This document shows positions 37,681 through 48,612 of a stretch of DNA of 64,000 nucleotides, in pieces. Location of the stretch: assembly GCF_014852585.1 (NCBI RefSeq), contig NZ_JACVBX010000004.1, positions 330,406 through 394,405 on the forward strand, given 5' to 3'. The notes beneath the pieces are model-generated. The model did no database searches and was not told where the DNA came from. It saw only the letters and a program-made list of their open reading frames with translations. The DNA comes from Pseudomonas sp. PDM18 (GTDB lineage Bacteria > Pseudomonadota > Gammaproteobacteria > Pseudomonadales > Pseudomonadaceae). A program made the position numbers and the translations under genes. The first letter of the stretch is position 1. Each line of letters starts with the position of its first letter.

Positions 37681-39602
37681 TGCCCATCATTACTCTTCCC
37701 GACGGTAGTCAGCGTTCCTTCGATCATCCGGTCAGCGTGACCGAGGTGGCGCAATCCATTGGCGCGGGACTGGCGAAAGCCACCCTGGCCGGCAAGGTCA
37801 ACGGCCGACTGGTCGATGCCTGCGACATCATCGACAGCGACGCGACCCTGCAGATCATTACCCCGAAGGACGAGGACGGGCTGGAAATCATCCGCCACTC
37901 CTGCGCTCACCTGGTGGGCCATGCGGTCAAGCAGCTGTACCCGACCGCCAAGATGGTTATCGGCCCGGTGATCGACGAAGGCTTCTATTACGACATCGCC
38001 TTCGAGCGCCCCTTCACGCCGGAAGACATGGCTGCGATCGAAAAGCGCATGGCCGAGCTGATCGAGAAGGACTACGACGTCATCAAGAAGATGACGCCGC
38101 GTGCCGAAGTCATCGAGACCTTCAAGGCTCGTGGTGAGGAATACAAGCTGCGCCTCATCGACGACATGCCGGACGAGAAGGCCATGGGCCTGTACTTCCA
38201 CGAGGAGTACGTGGACATGTGCCGCGGCCCGCACGTGCCGAACACCCGATTCCTGAAGGCCTTCAAGCTGACCAAGATTTCTGGTGCCTACTGGCGTGGC
38301 GACTCGAAGAACGAGCAACTGCAGCGCGTCTACGGCACCGCCTGGGCGGACAAGAAGCAACTGGCTGCCTACATCCAGCGCATCGAGGAAGCCGAGAAGC
38401 GCGATCACCGTCGCATCGGCAAGCAGCTCGACCTCTTCCACCTCCAGGAAGAAGCTCCTGGCATGGTCTTCTGGCACCCGAACGGCTGGACCGTTTACCA
38501 AGTGCTCGAGCAGTACATGCGCAAGGTGCAGCGCGACCACGGCTACGTGGAAGTCCGCACCCCGCAGGTCGTCGACCGCATCCTCTGGGAGCGCTCCGGC
38601 CACTGGACCAACTACGCCGAGAACATGTTCACCACTTCGTCGGAAAGCCGTGACTTCGCGGTCAAGCCGATGAACTGCCCATGTCACGTGCAGATATTCA
38701 ATCAGGGCCTGAAATCCTACCGCGACCTACCGCTGCGTCTTGCCGAGTTCGGTGCCTGCCACCGCAACGAGCCGTCCGGCGCGCTGCACGGCATCATGCG
38801 CGTGCGTGGCTTCACCCAGGACGACGCCCACATCTTCTGCACCGAAGAACAGGTGAAGAAGGAAGCGGCTGACTTCATCAAGCTGACCCTGCAGGTCTAC
38901 TCGGACTTCGGCTTCACCGATGTTTCCATGAAGTTGTCCACTCGTCCGGCCAAGCGAGTCGGTTCCGAAGAGTTGTGGGATCGCGCCGAAAGTGCGCTGG
39001 CCGACGCTCTGAACGAATCCGGCCTGGAGTGGGAATACCAGCCGGGGGAGGGGGCTTTCTACGGTCCGAAGATCGAGTTCACCCTGAAGGACTGCCTCGG
39101 CCGTAACTGGCAGTGCGGCACCCTGCAGTACGACCCGAACCTGCCGGAGCGTCTGGATGCCAGCTATATCGCCGAAGATAACAGCCGTACCCGCCCGGTC
39201 ATGCTGCACCGCGCGATCCTCGGCTCCTTCGAGCGCTTCATCGGCATGCTCATCGAGCACTATGCCGGCCTGTTCCCGGCGTGGCTCGCACCGACCCAGG
39301 CAGTGGTGATGAATATCACTGACAAGCAGGGCGAATGGGCTGAAGAAGTGGTGCGTCAGCTCGAGCAAAGCGGATTCCGTGCCAAGTCTGACTTGAGAAA
39401 CGAGAAAATTGGCTTTAAAATCCGCGAGCATACTTTGCTCAAGGTTCCCTATCTGCTGGTTATCGGCGATAGAGAAGTTGAATCGCAGGCCGTCGCCGTA
39501 CGTACGCGCGAAGGGGCAGACCTCGGCTCGATGCCGGTCGCCCAGTTCGCTGAGCTGCTCGCTCAGGCGGTTTCCCGGCGTGGTCGCCAAGACTCGGAGT
39601 AA
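37681..39602 (+). CDS. thrS: Threonine--tRNA ligase
   Basis: Class II synthetase of 640 residues. TGS domain at 1-62 ([20 protein letters not shown]), editing domain with [11 protein letters not shown] near 75, catalytic core with motif 2 [31 protein letters not shown] near 365 and motif 3 [21 protein letters not shown], and the anticodon-binding C-terminus. GGAGAGGAGGCGCC is a strong ribosome site. It heads the thrS-infC-rpmI-rplT-pheST-ihfA group conserved in gammaproteobacteria. Confidence 0.97.
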
Positions 39603-39604
39603 TC

Positions 39605-40153
39605 ATTATTAAGCGTGAAATGAGACAGGATAAGCGGGCTGTCCCGAAACCGCCGATCAACGAGAACATCACCGCCCGTGAGGTTCGCCTGATTGGTGCT
39701 GACGGTCAGCAGATTGGTGTGGTCTCCCTCGATGAGGCTCTCCGTCTGGCTGACGAAGCCAAGCTGGACCTGGTGGAAATTTCTGCTGATGCGGTGCCCC
39801 CTGTCTGCCGCATCATGGACTACGGCAAGCACCTCTTCGAGAAGAAGAAGCAAGCCGCTGCTGCGAAGAAGAACCAGCACCAGCAACAGATCAAAGAAAT
39901 CAAGTTTCGTCCAGGGACGGAAGAAGGGGATTACCAGGTAAAACTACGCAACCTGGTACGTTTCCTTAATGAAGGGGACAAGGCCAAGGTATCGCTTCGA
40001 TTCCGTGGTCGTGAGATGGCCCACCAGGAGCTGGGCATGGAGCTACTGAAGCGAGTCGAAACCGACCTCGCCGAAGTCGGCACCGTGGAACAGCATCCTA
40101 AGCTGGAAGGACGCCAGCTGATGATGGTCATCGCTCCCAAGAAGCGTAAATAA
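39605..40153 (+). CDS. infC: Translation initiation factor IF-3
   Basis: IF-3 of about 182 residues, binding the 30S subunit and proofreading the initiator codon. The N-terminal domain has PPINEN-like [20 protein letters not shown]; the C-terminal domain has [23 protein letters not shown]. There is no suitable ATG at the true N-terminus: the ATG at 39620 would cut off IIKRE. GGAG at 39596-39599 lies 5 bases before ATT 39605 and 8 before ATT 39608; ATC 39602 is also possible. A non-AUG start is the known basis of IF-3 autoregulation. Confidence 0.95.
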   Translation: MIKREMRQDKRAVPKPPINENITAREVRLIGADGQQIGVVSLDEALRLADEAKLDLVEISADAVPPVCRIMDYGKHLFEKKKQAAAAKKNQHQQQIKEIKFRPGTEEGDYQVKLRNLVRFLNEGDKAKVSLRFRGREMAHQELGMELLKRVETDLAEVGTVEQHPKLEGRQLMMVIAPKKRK

Positions 40154-40213
40154 CCTCCCGGGCACTGGCAGGCCTGATGGTTATCAGTTGTTAACGAATG
40201 CGGAGTACCAAAC

Positions 40214-40408
40214 ATGCCAAAGATGAAAACCAAGAGTGGCGCCAAAAAGCGCTTCAAAGTGACTGCTGGTGGCATCAAGCACAAGCACGCTTTCAAGAGC
40301 CACATCCTGACCAAAATGACCACCAAGCGTAAGCGTCAGCTGCGCGGCACTTCGATGCTCGCTGCTTCCGACGTTCGCCGTGTAGCGCGCTCCCTGCGTC
40401 TGCGTTGA
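40214..40408 (+). CDS. rpmI: 50S ribosomal protein L35
   Basis: 64-residue basic protein: [41 protein letters not shown]. It is in the conserved infC-rpmI-rplT order, with GCGGAGTACCAAAC before the start. Length is normal. Confidence 0.97.
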   Translation: MPKMKTKSGAKKRFKVTAGGIKHKHAFKSHILTKMTTKRKRQLRGTSMLAASDVRRVARSLRLR

Positions 40409-40429
40409 TTTCTGGTAGAGGATAAATAA

Positions 40430-40786
40430 ATGGCTCGTGTTAAGCGTGGCGTGATTGCCCGTCGTCGTCACAAAAAGATTCTGAAGCTCGCAAAAGGCTA
40501 CTATGGCGCGCGTTCGCGCGTGTTCCGTGTTGCCAAGCAGGCGGTAATCAAAGCAGGCCAATACGCCTACCGTGACCGTCGTCAGCGCAAGCGTCAGTTC
40601 CGCGCTCTGTGGATCGCTCGTATCAACGCTGGTGCTCGTCTGAACGGTCTGTCCTACAGCCGTCTGATCGCTGGCCTGAAAAAAGCGGCCATCGAGATCG
40701 ACCGTAAGGTCCTGGCCGATCTGGCTGTGAACGAAAAAGCGGCGTTTACCGCAATTGTCGAGAAAGCGAAAGCCAGCCTGGCTTAA
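40430..40786 (+). CDS. rplT: 50S ribosomal protein L20
   Basis: 118-residue basic protein: [30 protein letters not shown] (family N-terminus in two parts), [21 protein letters not shown]. It is required for early 50S assembly and in E. coli represses its own operon. Start 22 bp after rpmI. Confidence 0.97.
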   Translation: MARVKRGVIARRRHKKILKLAKGYYGARSRVFRVAKQAVIKAGQYAYRDRRQRKRQFRALWIARINAGARLNGLSYSRLIAGLKKAAIEIDRKVLADLAVNEKAAFTAIVEKAKASLA

Positions 40787-40831
40787 GCCCCGCGACAGTT
40801 ACCGGATCTTGGTCCGGACGTAACGTCACCG

Positions 40832-41900
<1,069 letters not shown>

Positions 41901-41934
41901 CCCGCACGACCGTCAACGCATTTAGGAGAGCAGG

Positions 41935-44313
41935 ATGAAATTCAGTGAACAGTGGCTGCGGAGCTGGGTAAATCCGCAGGTATCCCGTGACGAGCTGGTG
42001 GCTCGTCTGTCCATGGCCGGCCTCGAGGTCGACGCCGTGATCCCGGTTGCCGGCCAGTTTAGCGGCGTGATCGTGGGTGAAGTATTGTCGACCGAACAGC
42101 ACCCGGACGCCGACAAACTACGCGTCTGCCAGGTCAGCAACGGTTCGGAGACCTTCCAGGTCGTCTGCGGCGCGCCGAATGTGCGCCCGGGCCTGAAGAT
42201 CCCCTTCGCCATGATCGGCGCCGAGCTGCCGGGCGACTTCAAGATCAAGAAGGCCAAGCTGCGCGGCGTTGAATCCAACGGCATGCTTTGCTCGGCCAAA
42301 GAGCTGGAAATCAGCGAAGAGAACGCCGGCCTGATGGAGCTCGCCGCGGATGCGCCCGTGGGCGCCAACATCCGCGACTACCTCGAACTGAACGACGCCT
42401 CCATCGAGATCGGCCTGACCCCGAACCGCGGCGACTGCCTGTCACTGACCGGCCTCGCCCGTGAAGTCGGCGCGCTGTATAGTGCCGAGGTTAAGCCGGT
42501 GGTGGTCAACGCTGTTGCTCCGCATATCGATGATGTACGCAGCATCGAGCTGCTGGCGCCCAAGGCTTGCCCGCGCTACCTCGGTCGCGTGATTCGCAAC
42601 GTCGACCTGAGCAAGCCGTCCCCCTTGTGGATGGTCGAGCGCTTGCGCCGTTCCGATATCCGCAGCATCGACGCCGCCGTCGACATCACCAACTACGTGA
42701 TGATTGAGCTGGGCCAGCCGATGCACGCCTTCGACCTCGACGAGATCAAGGGTGGCATTCGCGTGCGCATGGCGGAGGAGGGCGAGAAGCTCGTCCTACT
42801 CGACGGCCAGGAAGTCACCCTGCGTGCCGACACCCTGGTCATCGCCGACCACGAACGCGCCCTGGCCATTGCCGGCGTGATGGGCGGTGAGCACAGCGGC
42901 GTCAGCGCCAAGACCCGCGACCTGTTCCTCGAAAGCGCCTTCTTCGACAACATCGCCGTGGCCGGGAAGGCTCGTTCCTATGGTCTGCACACCGATGCCT
43001 CGCACCGCTTCGAGCGCGGCGTGGACTCGCAGCTGGCCCGTCGCGCCATGGAGCGCGCCACCGAGCTGCTGCTGCAGATCGTCGGCGGCGAAGCCGGTCC
43101 TATCGTCGAGCAAGCCAGCGAAGCCGATCTGCCGAAGGTCGCGCCGGTCACCCTGCGTGCTGAGCGTATCGCCCAGATGCTGGGCATGACCCTGGAAAAC
43201 GCCGAGATCGAGCGTCTGCTCAGCGCTCTGGAATTCGACATCCAGAAAGCCGGTGCCGATGCTTGGACCGTGGGGGTGCCGAGCCATCGCTTCGACGTTT
43301 CCATCGAAGTCGACCTGATCGAAGAGTTGGGCCGCCTGTACGGCTACAACCGTCTGCCGGTTCGTTATCCGCAGGCCCGCCTGGCGCCGAACACCAAGTC
43401 CGAGTCCCAGGCCGAACTGCCGGCGTTGCGCCGCCTGCTGGTCGCGCGCGACTACCAGGAAGCCATTACTTACAGCTTCATCGATCCCAAGCTGTTCCAG
43501 CTGTTCCATCCTGGCGTCGAGCCGCTGATGCTGGCCAACCCGATCTCCGCCGACATGGCCGCCATGCGCGCCTCGCTCTGGCCGGGTCTGGTGAAATCCC
43601 TGCTGCACAATCTCAACCGCCAGCAGACCCGCGTGCGCCTGTTCGAAAGCGGTCTGCGCTTCGTCGGTCAGCTGGAAGGGCTGGTGCAGGAAAATATGCT
43701 TGCCGGCGTCGTCTGCGGCGCCCGCCAGCCGGAAGGCTGGGCCAACGGCCGCGAGAACGTCGACTTCTTCGATGTGAAAGCCGACGTCGAAGCGCTGCTG
43801 GGTAACGCCGGCGCTATCGAAGCCTTCACCTTTTCCCCGGCAGAGCACCCGGCGCTGCATCCGGGCCAGACAGCCAAGATCGAGCGCGACGGCGTGCTGG
43901 TCGGCTACCTGGGCGCCCTGCACCCAGAGCTGGCCAAGGCGCTGGACCTGGATCGTCCGGTATACGTCTTCGAGCTGGTTTTGGCCGAAGTCGCCAAGGG
44001 CCGCTTGCCGAAATTCAGCGAACTGTCGCGCTTCCCCGAAGTTCGCCGTGACCTCGCGCTGATCGTTGATCTGGATACCCCGGCCGAATTCGTCCTGGCA
44101 AATATCCGTGAAACGGCGGGCGAATGGCTGACGGACCTCAGGCTCTTTGACGTCTACCACGGTAAAGGCATTGATCCGCATAGAAAAAGCTTGGCCGTTG
44201 GCTTGACCTGGCAGCATCCATCACGCACTCTTAATGATGACGAGGTGAACGCGACTACGCAGAATATCGTCGCCTCGCTGGAACAAAGGTTCAACGCCAC
44301 GTTAAGGAAGTAA
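41935..44313 (+). CDS. pheT: Phenylalanine--tRNA ligase beta subunit
   Basis: Subunit of 792 residues. N-terminal tRNA-binding (EMAP-like) domain with HPDADKLRVCQV near 60, B3/B4 editing domain (ASHRFERGVDSQLARRAMERA near 360 is part of it), B5 domain, and a C-terminal anticodon-binding domain ending RFNATLRK. AGGAGAGCAGG precedes the start. It is followed after 3 bp by ihfA, the normal order. Confidence 0.97.
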   Translation: MKFSEQWLRSWVNPQVSRDELVARLSMAGLEVDAVIPVAGQFSGVIVGEVLSTEQHPDADKLRVCQVSNGSETFQVVCGAPNVRPGLKIPFAMIGAELPGDFKIKKAKLRGVESNGMLCSAKELEISEENAGLMELAADAPVGANIRDYLELNDASIEIGLTPNRGDCLSLTGLAREVGALYSAEVKPVVVNAVAPHIDDVRSIELLAPKACPRYLGRVIRNVDLSKPSPLWMVERLRRSDIRSIDAAVDITNYVMIELGQPMHAFDLDEIKGGIRVRMAEEGEKLVLLDGQEVTLRADTLVIADHERALAIAGVMGGEHSGVSAKTRDLFLESAFFDNIAVAGKARSYGLHTDASHRFERGVDSQLARRAMERATELLLQIVGGEAGPIVEQASEADLPKVAPVTLRAERIAQMLGMTLENAEIERLLSALEFDIQKAGADAWTVGVPSHRFDVSIEVDLIEELGRLYGYNRLPVRYPQARLAPNTKSESQAELPALRRLLVARDYQEAITYSFIDPKLFQLFHPGVEPLMLANPISADMAAMRASLWPGLVKSLLHNLNRQQTRVRLFESGLRFVGQLEGLVQENMLAGVVCGARQPEGWANGRENVDFFDVKADVEALLGNAGAIEAFTFSPAEHPALHPGQTAKIERDGVLVGYLGALHPELAKALDLDRPVYVFELVLAEVAKGRLPKFSELSRFPEVRRDLALIVDLDTPAEFVLANIRETAGEWLTDLRLFDVYHGKGIDPHRKSLAVGLTWQHPSRTLNDDEVNATTQNIVASLEQRFNATLRK

Positions 44314-44316
44314 CGT

Positions 44317-44619
44317 ATGGGGGCTCTGACGAAAGCTGAAATTGCTGAACGTCTGTACGAAGAGCTGGGCCTGAATAAGCGGGAAGCCAAGGAACTGGTG
44401 GAGCTCTTCTTCGAAGAGATTCGCCAGGCGCTGGAGCATAACGAACAGGTGAAGTTGTCGGGTTTCGGCAACTTCGATCTGCGCGACAAGCGCCAGCGTC
44501 CCGGGCGCAACCCGAAGACGGGAGAGGAAATCCCGATTACAGCCCGGCGCGTCGTCACCTTTCGTCCAGGGCAGAAACTGAAGGCCAGGGTTGAAGCTTA
44601 TGCTGGAACCAAGTCATAA
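44317..44619 (+). CDS. ihfA: Integration host factor alpha subunit
   Basis: DNA-bending protein of 100 residues: [35 protein letters not shown] (in parts), the arm motif [27 protein letters not shown] containing the intercalating Pro. IHF bends DNA in recombination, sigma54 transcription and phage integration, so it bears on the dctA promoter and on the prophage att site here. It overlaps the merR-like gene by 20 bp. Confidence 0.97.
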   Translation: MGALTKAEIAERLYEELGLNKREAKELVELFFEEIRQALEHNEQVKLSGFGNFDLRDKRQRPGRNPKTGEEIPITARRVVTFRPGQKLKARVEAYAGTKS

Positions 44620-44956
44620 CGACGAGTTGCCCCCCATCCCGGGCAAGCGCTATTTCACCATTGGTGAAGTGAGCGACCTTTGCGCGGTGAAGCCGCACGT
44701 GCTGCGGTATTGGGAACAGGAGTTCCCGCAACTCAACCCGGTCAAACGAAGGGGCAACCGGCGCTACTATCAGCGCCAGGATGTGCTCATGATTCGCCAG
44801 ATCCGTGCGCTGCTTTACGACCAGGGCTTCACCATCGGCGGAGCCCGTCAGCGCCTTACCGGCGACGAAGCACGCGACGATGCCACTCAGTACAAGCAAC
44901 TGATTAGGCAGATGATTGCCGAATTGGAAGACGTACTTCATGTGCTGCGCAAGTAA
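44600..44956 (+). CDS. MerR-family regulator
   Basis: Protein of 118 residues with a MerR helix-turn-helix: [32 protein letters not shown], then [30 protein letters not shown]. The C-terminal 30 residues are a short dimerisation helix without a metal-binding Cys set. The orthologue always follows ihfA in pseudomonads (PA2737 type); its target is unknown. ATG 44600 lies inside the ihfA 3' end, giving coupled translation; GGTTGAAG is weakly ribosome-like. Confidence 0.92.
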   Translation: MLEPSHNDELPPIPGKRYFTIGEVSDLCAVKPHVLRYWEQEFPQLNPVKRRGNRRYYQRQDVLMIRQIRALLYDQGFTIGGARQRLTGDEARDDATQYKQLIRQMIAELEDVLHVLRK

Positions 44957-45040
44957 CTGAAAAAAATGAAAAAAGCGCTTCTCCAAAGCAAATGCTTGGG
45001 GTATAGTGCGATCCGCTTCTGGGGGAACTTGGAAGCAACG

Positions 45041-45206
<166 letters not shown>

Positions 45207-45494
45207 ATGTTGGCATTCTTGATAAAACCCCTTCGCTGGGGCTGCAATCTGGTCGCGGCAATGGCGAGCATTCTGTCCGGCTGGTTCTGGTACCTGTCGG
45301 CTGAACAGCAACAAACAGCATACAACCTGACCGTCAGGCCACTGTGTGTTGATCCTGCGCAGACAGAGCGTGTTGCCAATGCAATTTCTCAGCTAACTGC
45401 AATGTCCTTACAGTTCAATATTTGGGCAGCTGCGGGAGCGGCGGTAGTAGGTTTCTCCGCCGGTATAGCGTTTTTTCTGACTCTTCCGGACTAA
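45207..45494 (+). CDS. Small two-segment membrane protein next to attL
   Basis: Possible protein of 95 residues with two hydrophobic segments (about 10-30 and 70-92), separated by a polar stretch with one Cys (VRPLCVDPAQTERVANAIS). The amino-acid composition looks like a real inner-membrane protein. It is convergent with the integrase gene and overlaps it by 4 bp. No strong ribosome site is visible, and the copy at the right att repeat does not have this frame. A lysogeny or exclusion function is possible but unproven. Confidence 0.5.
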   Translation: MLAFLIKPLRWGCNLVAAMASILSGWFWYLSAEQQQTAYNLTVRPLCVDPAQTERVANAISQLTAMSLQFNIWAAAGAAVVGFSAGIAFFLTLPD

Positions 45495-46606
45495 GAGCTA
45501 GGGAGAATAAGGCTTAAGTCGAGGTCCGGAATTGCATCCGACCAAATCACTTCGGCATGGTCCCGCTGATAGTTCTTCGTCATCTCTGCGCTGGCATGCC
45601 CAGCGATCTTCTGGCCGTCTTTCCCGGCCTTCTTATACAAATGCAGCGACAGGGCCCTGATCTCATGGAAGCCCGGCATCTCTTCGTCTTTCCATCCTGA
45701 ATAGCAGGCTGCAGCGTCCCTCGCTTCCTTGAATGCCCTGGACAGATAACGCTCATCGATCTTCGTCCAATGCTCCTTTCGGTCAGCAAGCCCCAGCTTC
45801 CGGTCCGGCCGCCGATGGATCAGGAAGGGGGAGGGGATGCCATCGTTACACCGATCCAATACATCCTGCAGCTCAGGGGTAACTTGGAAACGGATCCAGG
45901 CTGCATCCGATACTTTGGCTGTCTTCTGCTGGATGACGTAGAGAAACCCGTCCCGGATATCGTCGAATTTCATCGACAAGATGTCTGATCGCCTCTGGCC
46001 AGTGATCAGCGCAAGATCAATCGCATTCTGCAGCCAGCTCGGGGACTTCTCTCTGATCGCCTTGAGTCCTTCCCCGGTGTGGCGCTTGCGCTGCTTCTTT
46101 TCGATCCTGGGGATAGTCCCAGCTGCAGGATTATCCGGGGATAGTCCTTTGGCGGCAGCATGGTTGAAGATATCGATAAGTAGGGCTCTGGCTTGGTTGG
46201 CAGCTCGCGGGGTCAAACCATCGAATAGTTCGGCGGCCATTCGAAGAGTGATTTCATCCACGGCCTGAGACGGCCAGGCTGTTCTGAACTGCCTGAATCT
46301 CACGGCGTAGAGTTCCAGGGTGGCTTTCGCCAACTCGCGCGGCGGCAGTACTTCGCGTTGGTAGTAATCCAGAAAGTCGACAAACAAGGTTGTAGTCAGG
46401 CCTTTAACCTTGGCAACCAAGTCGGCACCTTCCATGAAGGTGAGATTCAGTTGTTTGGCAGCATCAATTGCCTTGAGGCGATCCTTTCCGAATTGAAACC
46501 AGACGCCATCAGTAGGGCGCCTGTACCTGAAAGTCCCACGCCGACTATCGAGGTAGAGATTCTGCGGAAGGGATCTATTTGCCTTATTGCGAGGACGCGG
46601 TGACAT
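45491..46606 (-). CDS. Prophage tyrosine recombinase (integrase)
   Basis: Protein of 371 residues. The N-terminal 60 residues (LYLDSRRGTFRYRRPTDGVWF) look like an arm-site-binding domain; a core-binding SAM-like domain follows; the catalytic domain shows Arg205 (LITGQRRSDIL), Lys228 (QQKTAKV), His314-x-x-Arg317 (FHEIRAL), His337 (IAGHASAEM) and nucleophile Tyr346 (TKNYQR). All active-site residues are intact. It integrates into tRNA-Pro, to which its 3' end is adjacent. The start overlaps the stop of the excisionase-like gene by one base. A decayed relative is at 62542-63362. Confidence 0.93.
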   Translation of the reverse strand: MSPRPRNKANRSLPQNLYLDSRRGTFRYRRPTDGVWFQFGKDRLKAIDAAKQLNLTFMEGADLVAKVKGLTTTLFVDFLDYYQREVLPPRELAKATLELYAVRFRQFRTAWPSQAVDEITLRMAAELFDGLTPRAANQARALLIDIFNHAAAKGLSPDNPAAGTIPRIEKKQRKRHTGEGLKAIREKSPSWLQNAIDLALITGQRRSDILSMKFDDIRDGFLYVIQQKTAKVSDAAWIRFQVTPELQDVLDRCNDGIPSPFLIHRRPDRKLGLADRKEHWTKIDERYLSRAFKEARDAAACYSGWKDEEMPGFHEIRALSLHLYKKAGKDGQKIAGHASAEMTKNYQRDHAEVIWSDAIPDLDLSLILPSS

Positions 46607-46818
46607 CAGCAGTGGTCCTTGAGCACCATGGCGACCAGTTCGTTGCTTGTCCCCTTATTGAAAGCTCGCCAATCCACATACCAAAGCTTGCCGATCCTGA
46701 CGCCCGGAATATCACCATTCCGGATCTGGTTACGTATTGTCTGACTGCAGAGCGGCGTGCCATTTGCTCCCCAATACCGACGCTGGAACTCGGCAATCTT
46801 GATCAGTTCTCTGCTCAT
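46606..46818 (-). CDS. Excisionase-like small DNA-binding protein
   Basis: Protein of 70 residues: LCSQTIRNQIRNGDIPGVRIGKLWYVDWRAF fits the winged-helix excisionase/HTH_17 pattern (helix, then GVRIG beta turn, then W). Wedged between alpA and the integrase gene with overlaps on both sides (4 bp and 1 bp), so co-translated with the integrase. A recombination directionality role is likely but not shown. Confidence 0.7.
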   Translation of the reverse strand: MSRELIKIAEFQRRYWGANGTPLCSQTIRNQIRNGDIPGVRIGKLWYVDWRAFNKGTSNELVAMVLKDHC

Positions 46819-47036
46819 GCTTCCCCCTCAGGCTTCCAGTCCTCTCCATTGAGTCGAGCGGAGATCCACTGATCGATTTCTAGGGAGTCCCACCCCACTA
46901 TCGATGGGCCGATCTGTTTGGTCTTGGGAAACGCTCCCGTGCTCATCCAGAGATAGATGGTCGAGCGCTTGATTCCGCAAAGATGAATCACCTCGGGTAA
47001 GCGCAGTATTCTGCGAGTGCGTGCCTTCGATTCCAT
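46815..47036 (-). CDS. AlpA-family regulator
   Basis: Protein of 73 residues: RILRLPEVIHLCGIKRSTIYLWMSTGAFPKTKQIG followed by VGWDSLEIDQWISAR, a textbook AlpA (CP4-57 type) sequence. AlpA proteins activate integrase or excision genes. GGAGTAAGAAAA lies before the start at 47036, which is preferred over a longer frame. It is 40 bp downstream of the replication gene. Confidence 0.85.
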   Translation of the reverse strand: MESKARTRRILRLPEVIHLCGIKRSTIYLWMSTGAFPKTKQIGPSIVGWDSLEIDQWISARLNGEDWKPEGEA

Positions 47037-47076
47037 TTTTCTTACTCCATCGCTACCACTTGATCCGCTGGTGTCA

Positions 47077-48369
47077 TCAAATGGCGTAGCCGCGCCTGAT
47101 GTAACGGTCATTTATGAGTCCAATGACGTGCTTTTCGAGGTCGCGAGTGCTGTAGCCCTTGGCGGTGTAGTGGTCTTCGATCACATGCCAGAAGGGGAGC
47201 GTTCTCCCGACCTCAAGCGCTTTTTTTGGCGGGATGCGCTCCCGTGCGATCAGGCTGGCGAACTGGCCCAGGAACATCTCGCAGTTCTTGCCGGAGAAGC
47301 CCTGAGCGGTCTTGTAGTAGCGGCGGTACTCGGTGCGTTCGATGAGCGGATCGGCTTCCACCTGGACCTTGGTGTCGAGGCTGATCAGCGACCAGAAAGC
47401 ATCGAAGATCCCTTCCCGGGAAATGAGCTTGTAGTTGTCGCAGGCGTACTGCCAGAGGCCTTGCAGGTGCGGGCAAAGGCCCTCGTAGGTGCGGCAGCCG
47501 ATCACCTCGCCAGAGGTCATCGTGGAGCCTTCGGAGAACTGCTGGATGATGGAGTGGTGATAGCGGAACTCGATGCGCCACACGGTTTCCAGCGGGTTGA
47601 AGGCAGGTTCACCATCGCCGAAGGGATCGCCGTTCAGGGAGGCCCACACCGATTCCCAATAGTCGAGTTTGTCGGTCGCTCTCGCCTGCAGCGTCTTGTT
47701 GTAGAGGCACATCTGCAGGCCGTTAGCCGAGCCGAACATGAAGGTCTCACCACGCCCATAGACCGAGGCGTTGCCGTCGTATTCGATGCGGTCGATGCCG
47801 CTGATCTGGCGGACACGTCGGGAGCGGCAATGCATACGGTCCACGAAGTCTGCTGGCGGGGTCCAACCCTGCACGTCGAGTGCGATGTGGACGGCGCACT
47901 GGTTCACCTCGCAGGCGGAGAGCACGCCTGCGGCCAGGTCATCCATTACGCCCTGCAGGATCTTCGGATCGGCGCCATCCAGGGCGTGTGGCGACACTTC
48001 AATCTTGAGGTGCGGGCCGATGTTTTCGAGCTTCACGTTGTGGTTCTTGATCAGCAGGATCAGGCCCATGTCGGCGTTCTGTAGGCGGTACTGGTAGCCC
48101 GAGTCCCGACCGATGCGGCCCTTGGCCCACTTGTAGCCGGCGAAGTTCACGATGTCCTCCGGCTCATCGAACAGCGCCATTACTTCCGGGCGGATCATGC
48201 CGTTGTACAGCTGCCGCACGGTATCGACGCCACAGCGCAGCAGGCGCACACCCGACAGGTCGGCGAATCTGCCGTTGCTCGGGTCCATGAAAATCCGTCC
48301 TTCGGACGACTCATAAAAATCCCCGTTCTCCTTGAGGATCAGGCGGAGGGGGTGAACTGCCTTTTTCAT
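47077..48369 (-). CDS. Filamentous phage replication initiator
   Basis: Protein of 430 residues of the phage/plasmid replication (gene II/X-like) group, corresponding by position to Pf4 PA0727, upstream of the integrase. It is expected to nick the double-stranded replicative form and start rolling-circle replication. Visible parts: LKIEVSPHALDGADP, CAVHIALDVQGW (a possible metal-binding region with a distal Tyr) and FRYHHSIIQQFS. I cannot name the catalytic Tyr with certainty. Length is normal for the Pf family. Confidence 0.8.
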   Translation of the reverse strand: MKKAVHPLRLILKENGDFYESSEGRIFMDPSNGRFADLSGVRLLRCGVDTVRQLYNGMIRPEVMALFDEPEDIVNFAGYKWAKGRIGRDSGYQYRLQNADMGLILLIKNHNVKLENIGPHLKIEVSPHALDGADPKILQGVMDDLAAGVLSACEVNQCAVHIALDVQGWTPPADFVDRMHCRSRRVRQISGIDRIEYDGNASVYGRGETFMFGSANGLQMCLYNKTLQARATDKLDYWESVWASLNGDPFGDGEPAFNPLETVWRIEFRYHHSIIQQFSEGSTMTSGEVIGCRTYEGLCPHLQGLWQYACDNYKLISREGIFDAFWSLISLDTKVQVEADPLIERTEYRRYYKTAQGFSGKNCEMFLGQFASLIARERIPPKKALEVGRTLPFWHVIEDHYTAKGYSTRDLEKHVIGLINDRYIRRGYAI

Positions 48370-48501
48370 TCTTTCGTACCTTCAATGAGGTTTATTGAGG
48401 TGCTTACTCGTTAGCTATCCGACGTGTTACAGGGTCGTCGGCCGCGCCTTCGGCCTACCGCTCGTGCCTGGCGCTCCCGGCCGGCGGCGCGGCTCGCCGA
48501 C
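48370..48501. other. GC-rich hairpin region upstream of the replication gene
   Basis: 132 bp without a gene, carrying GTCGGCCGCGCC and GGCGCGGCTCGCCGAC as an imperfect long stem with inner GGCGCTCCCGGCCGGCGGCGC hairpins. In filamentous phages the strand origins and packaging hairpin lie in such a gap. Candidate origin, unproven. Confidence 0.4.
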
Positions 48502-48612
48502 TCAAAACGGAAACGCCGCCACCGGCTGCATCACCTGCAGGGCGGTGAGGAAACCGAGCGCATACGCGAGCGCAAGCAGCCCAAGGGCGTTGATCAGGCC
48601 GTGCAGGGTCAT
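48502..48612 (-). CDS. Small hydrophobic peptide coupled to zot
   Basis: 36-residue peptide: [20 protein letters not shown] then [16 protein letters not shown]. One membrane segment. Its ATG overlaps the zot stop (ATGA), and a translated product is therefore likely. In filamentous phages short membrane peptides assist assembly; assignment is by analogy only. Confidence 0.6.
   Translation of the reverse strand: MTLHGLINALGLLALAYALGFLTALQVMQPVAAFPF

Noticed and set aside
39620..40153. infC starting at ATG 39620
   Set aside because: This would remove the conserved IIKRE N-terminus; a non-AUG start with a suitably placed GGAG fits better.
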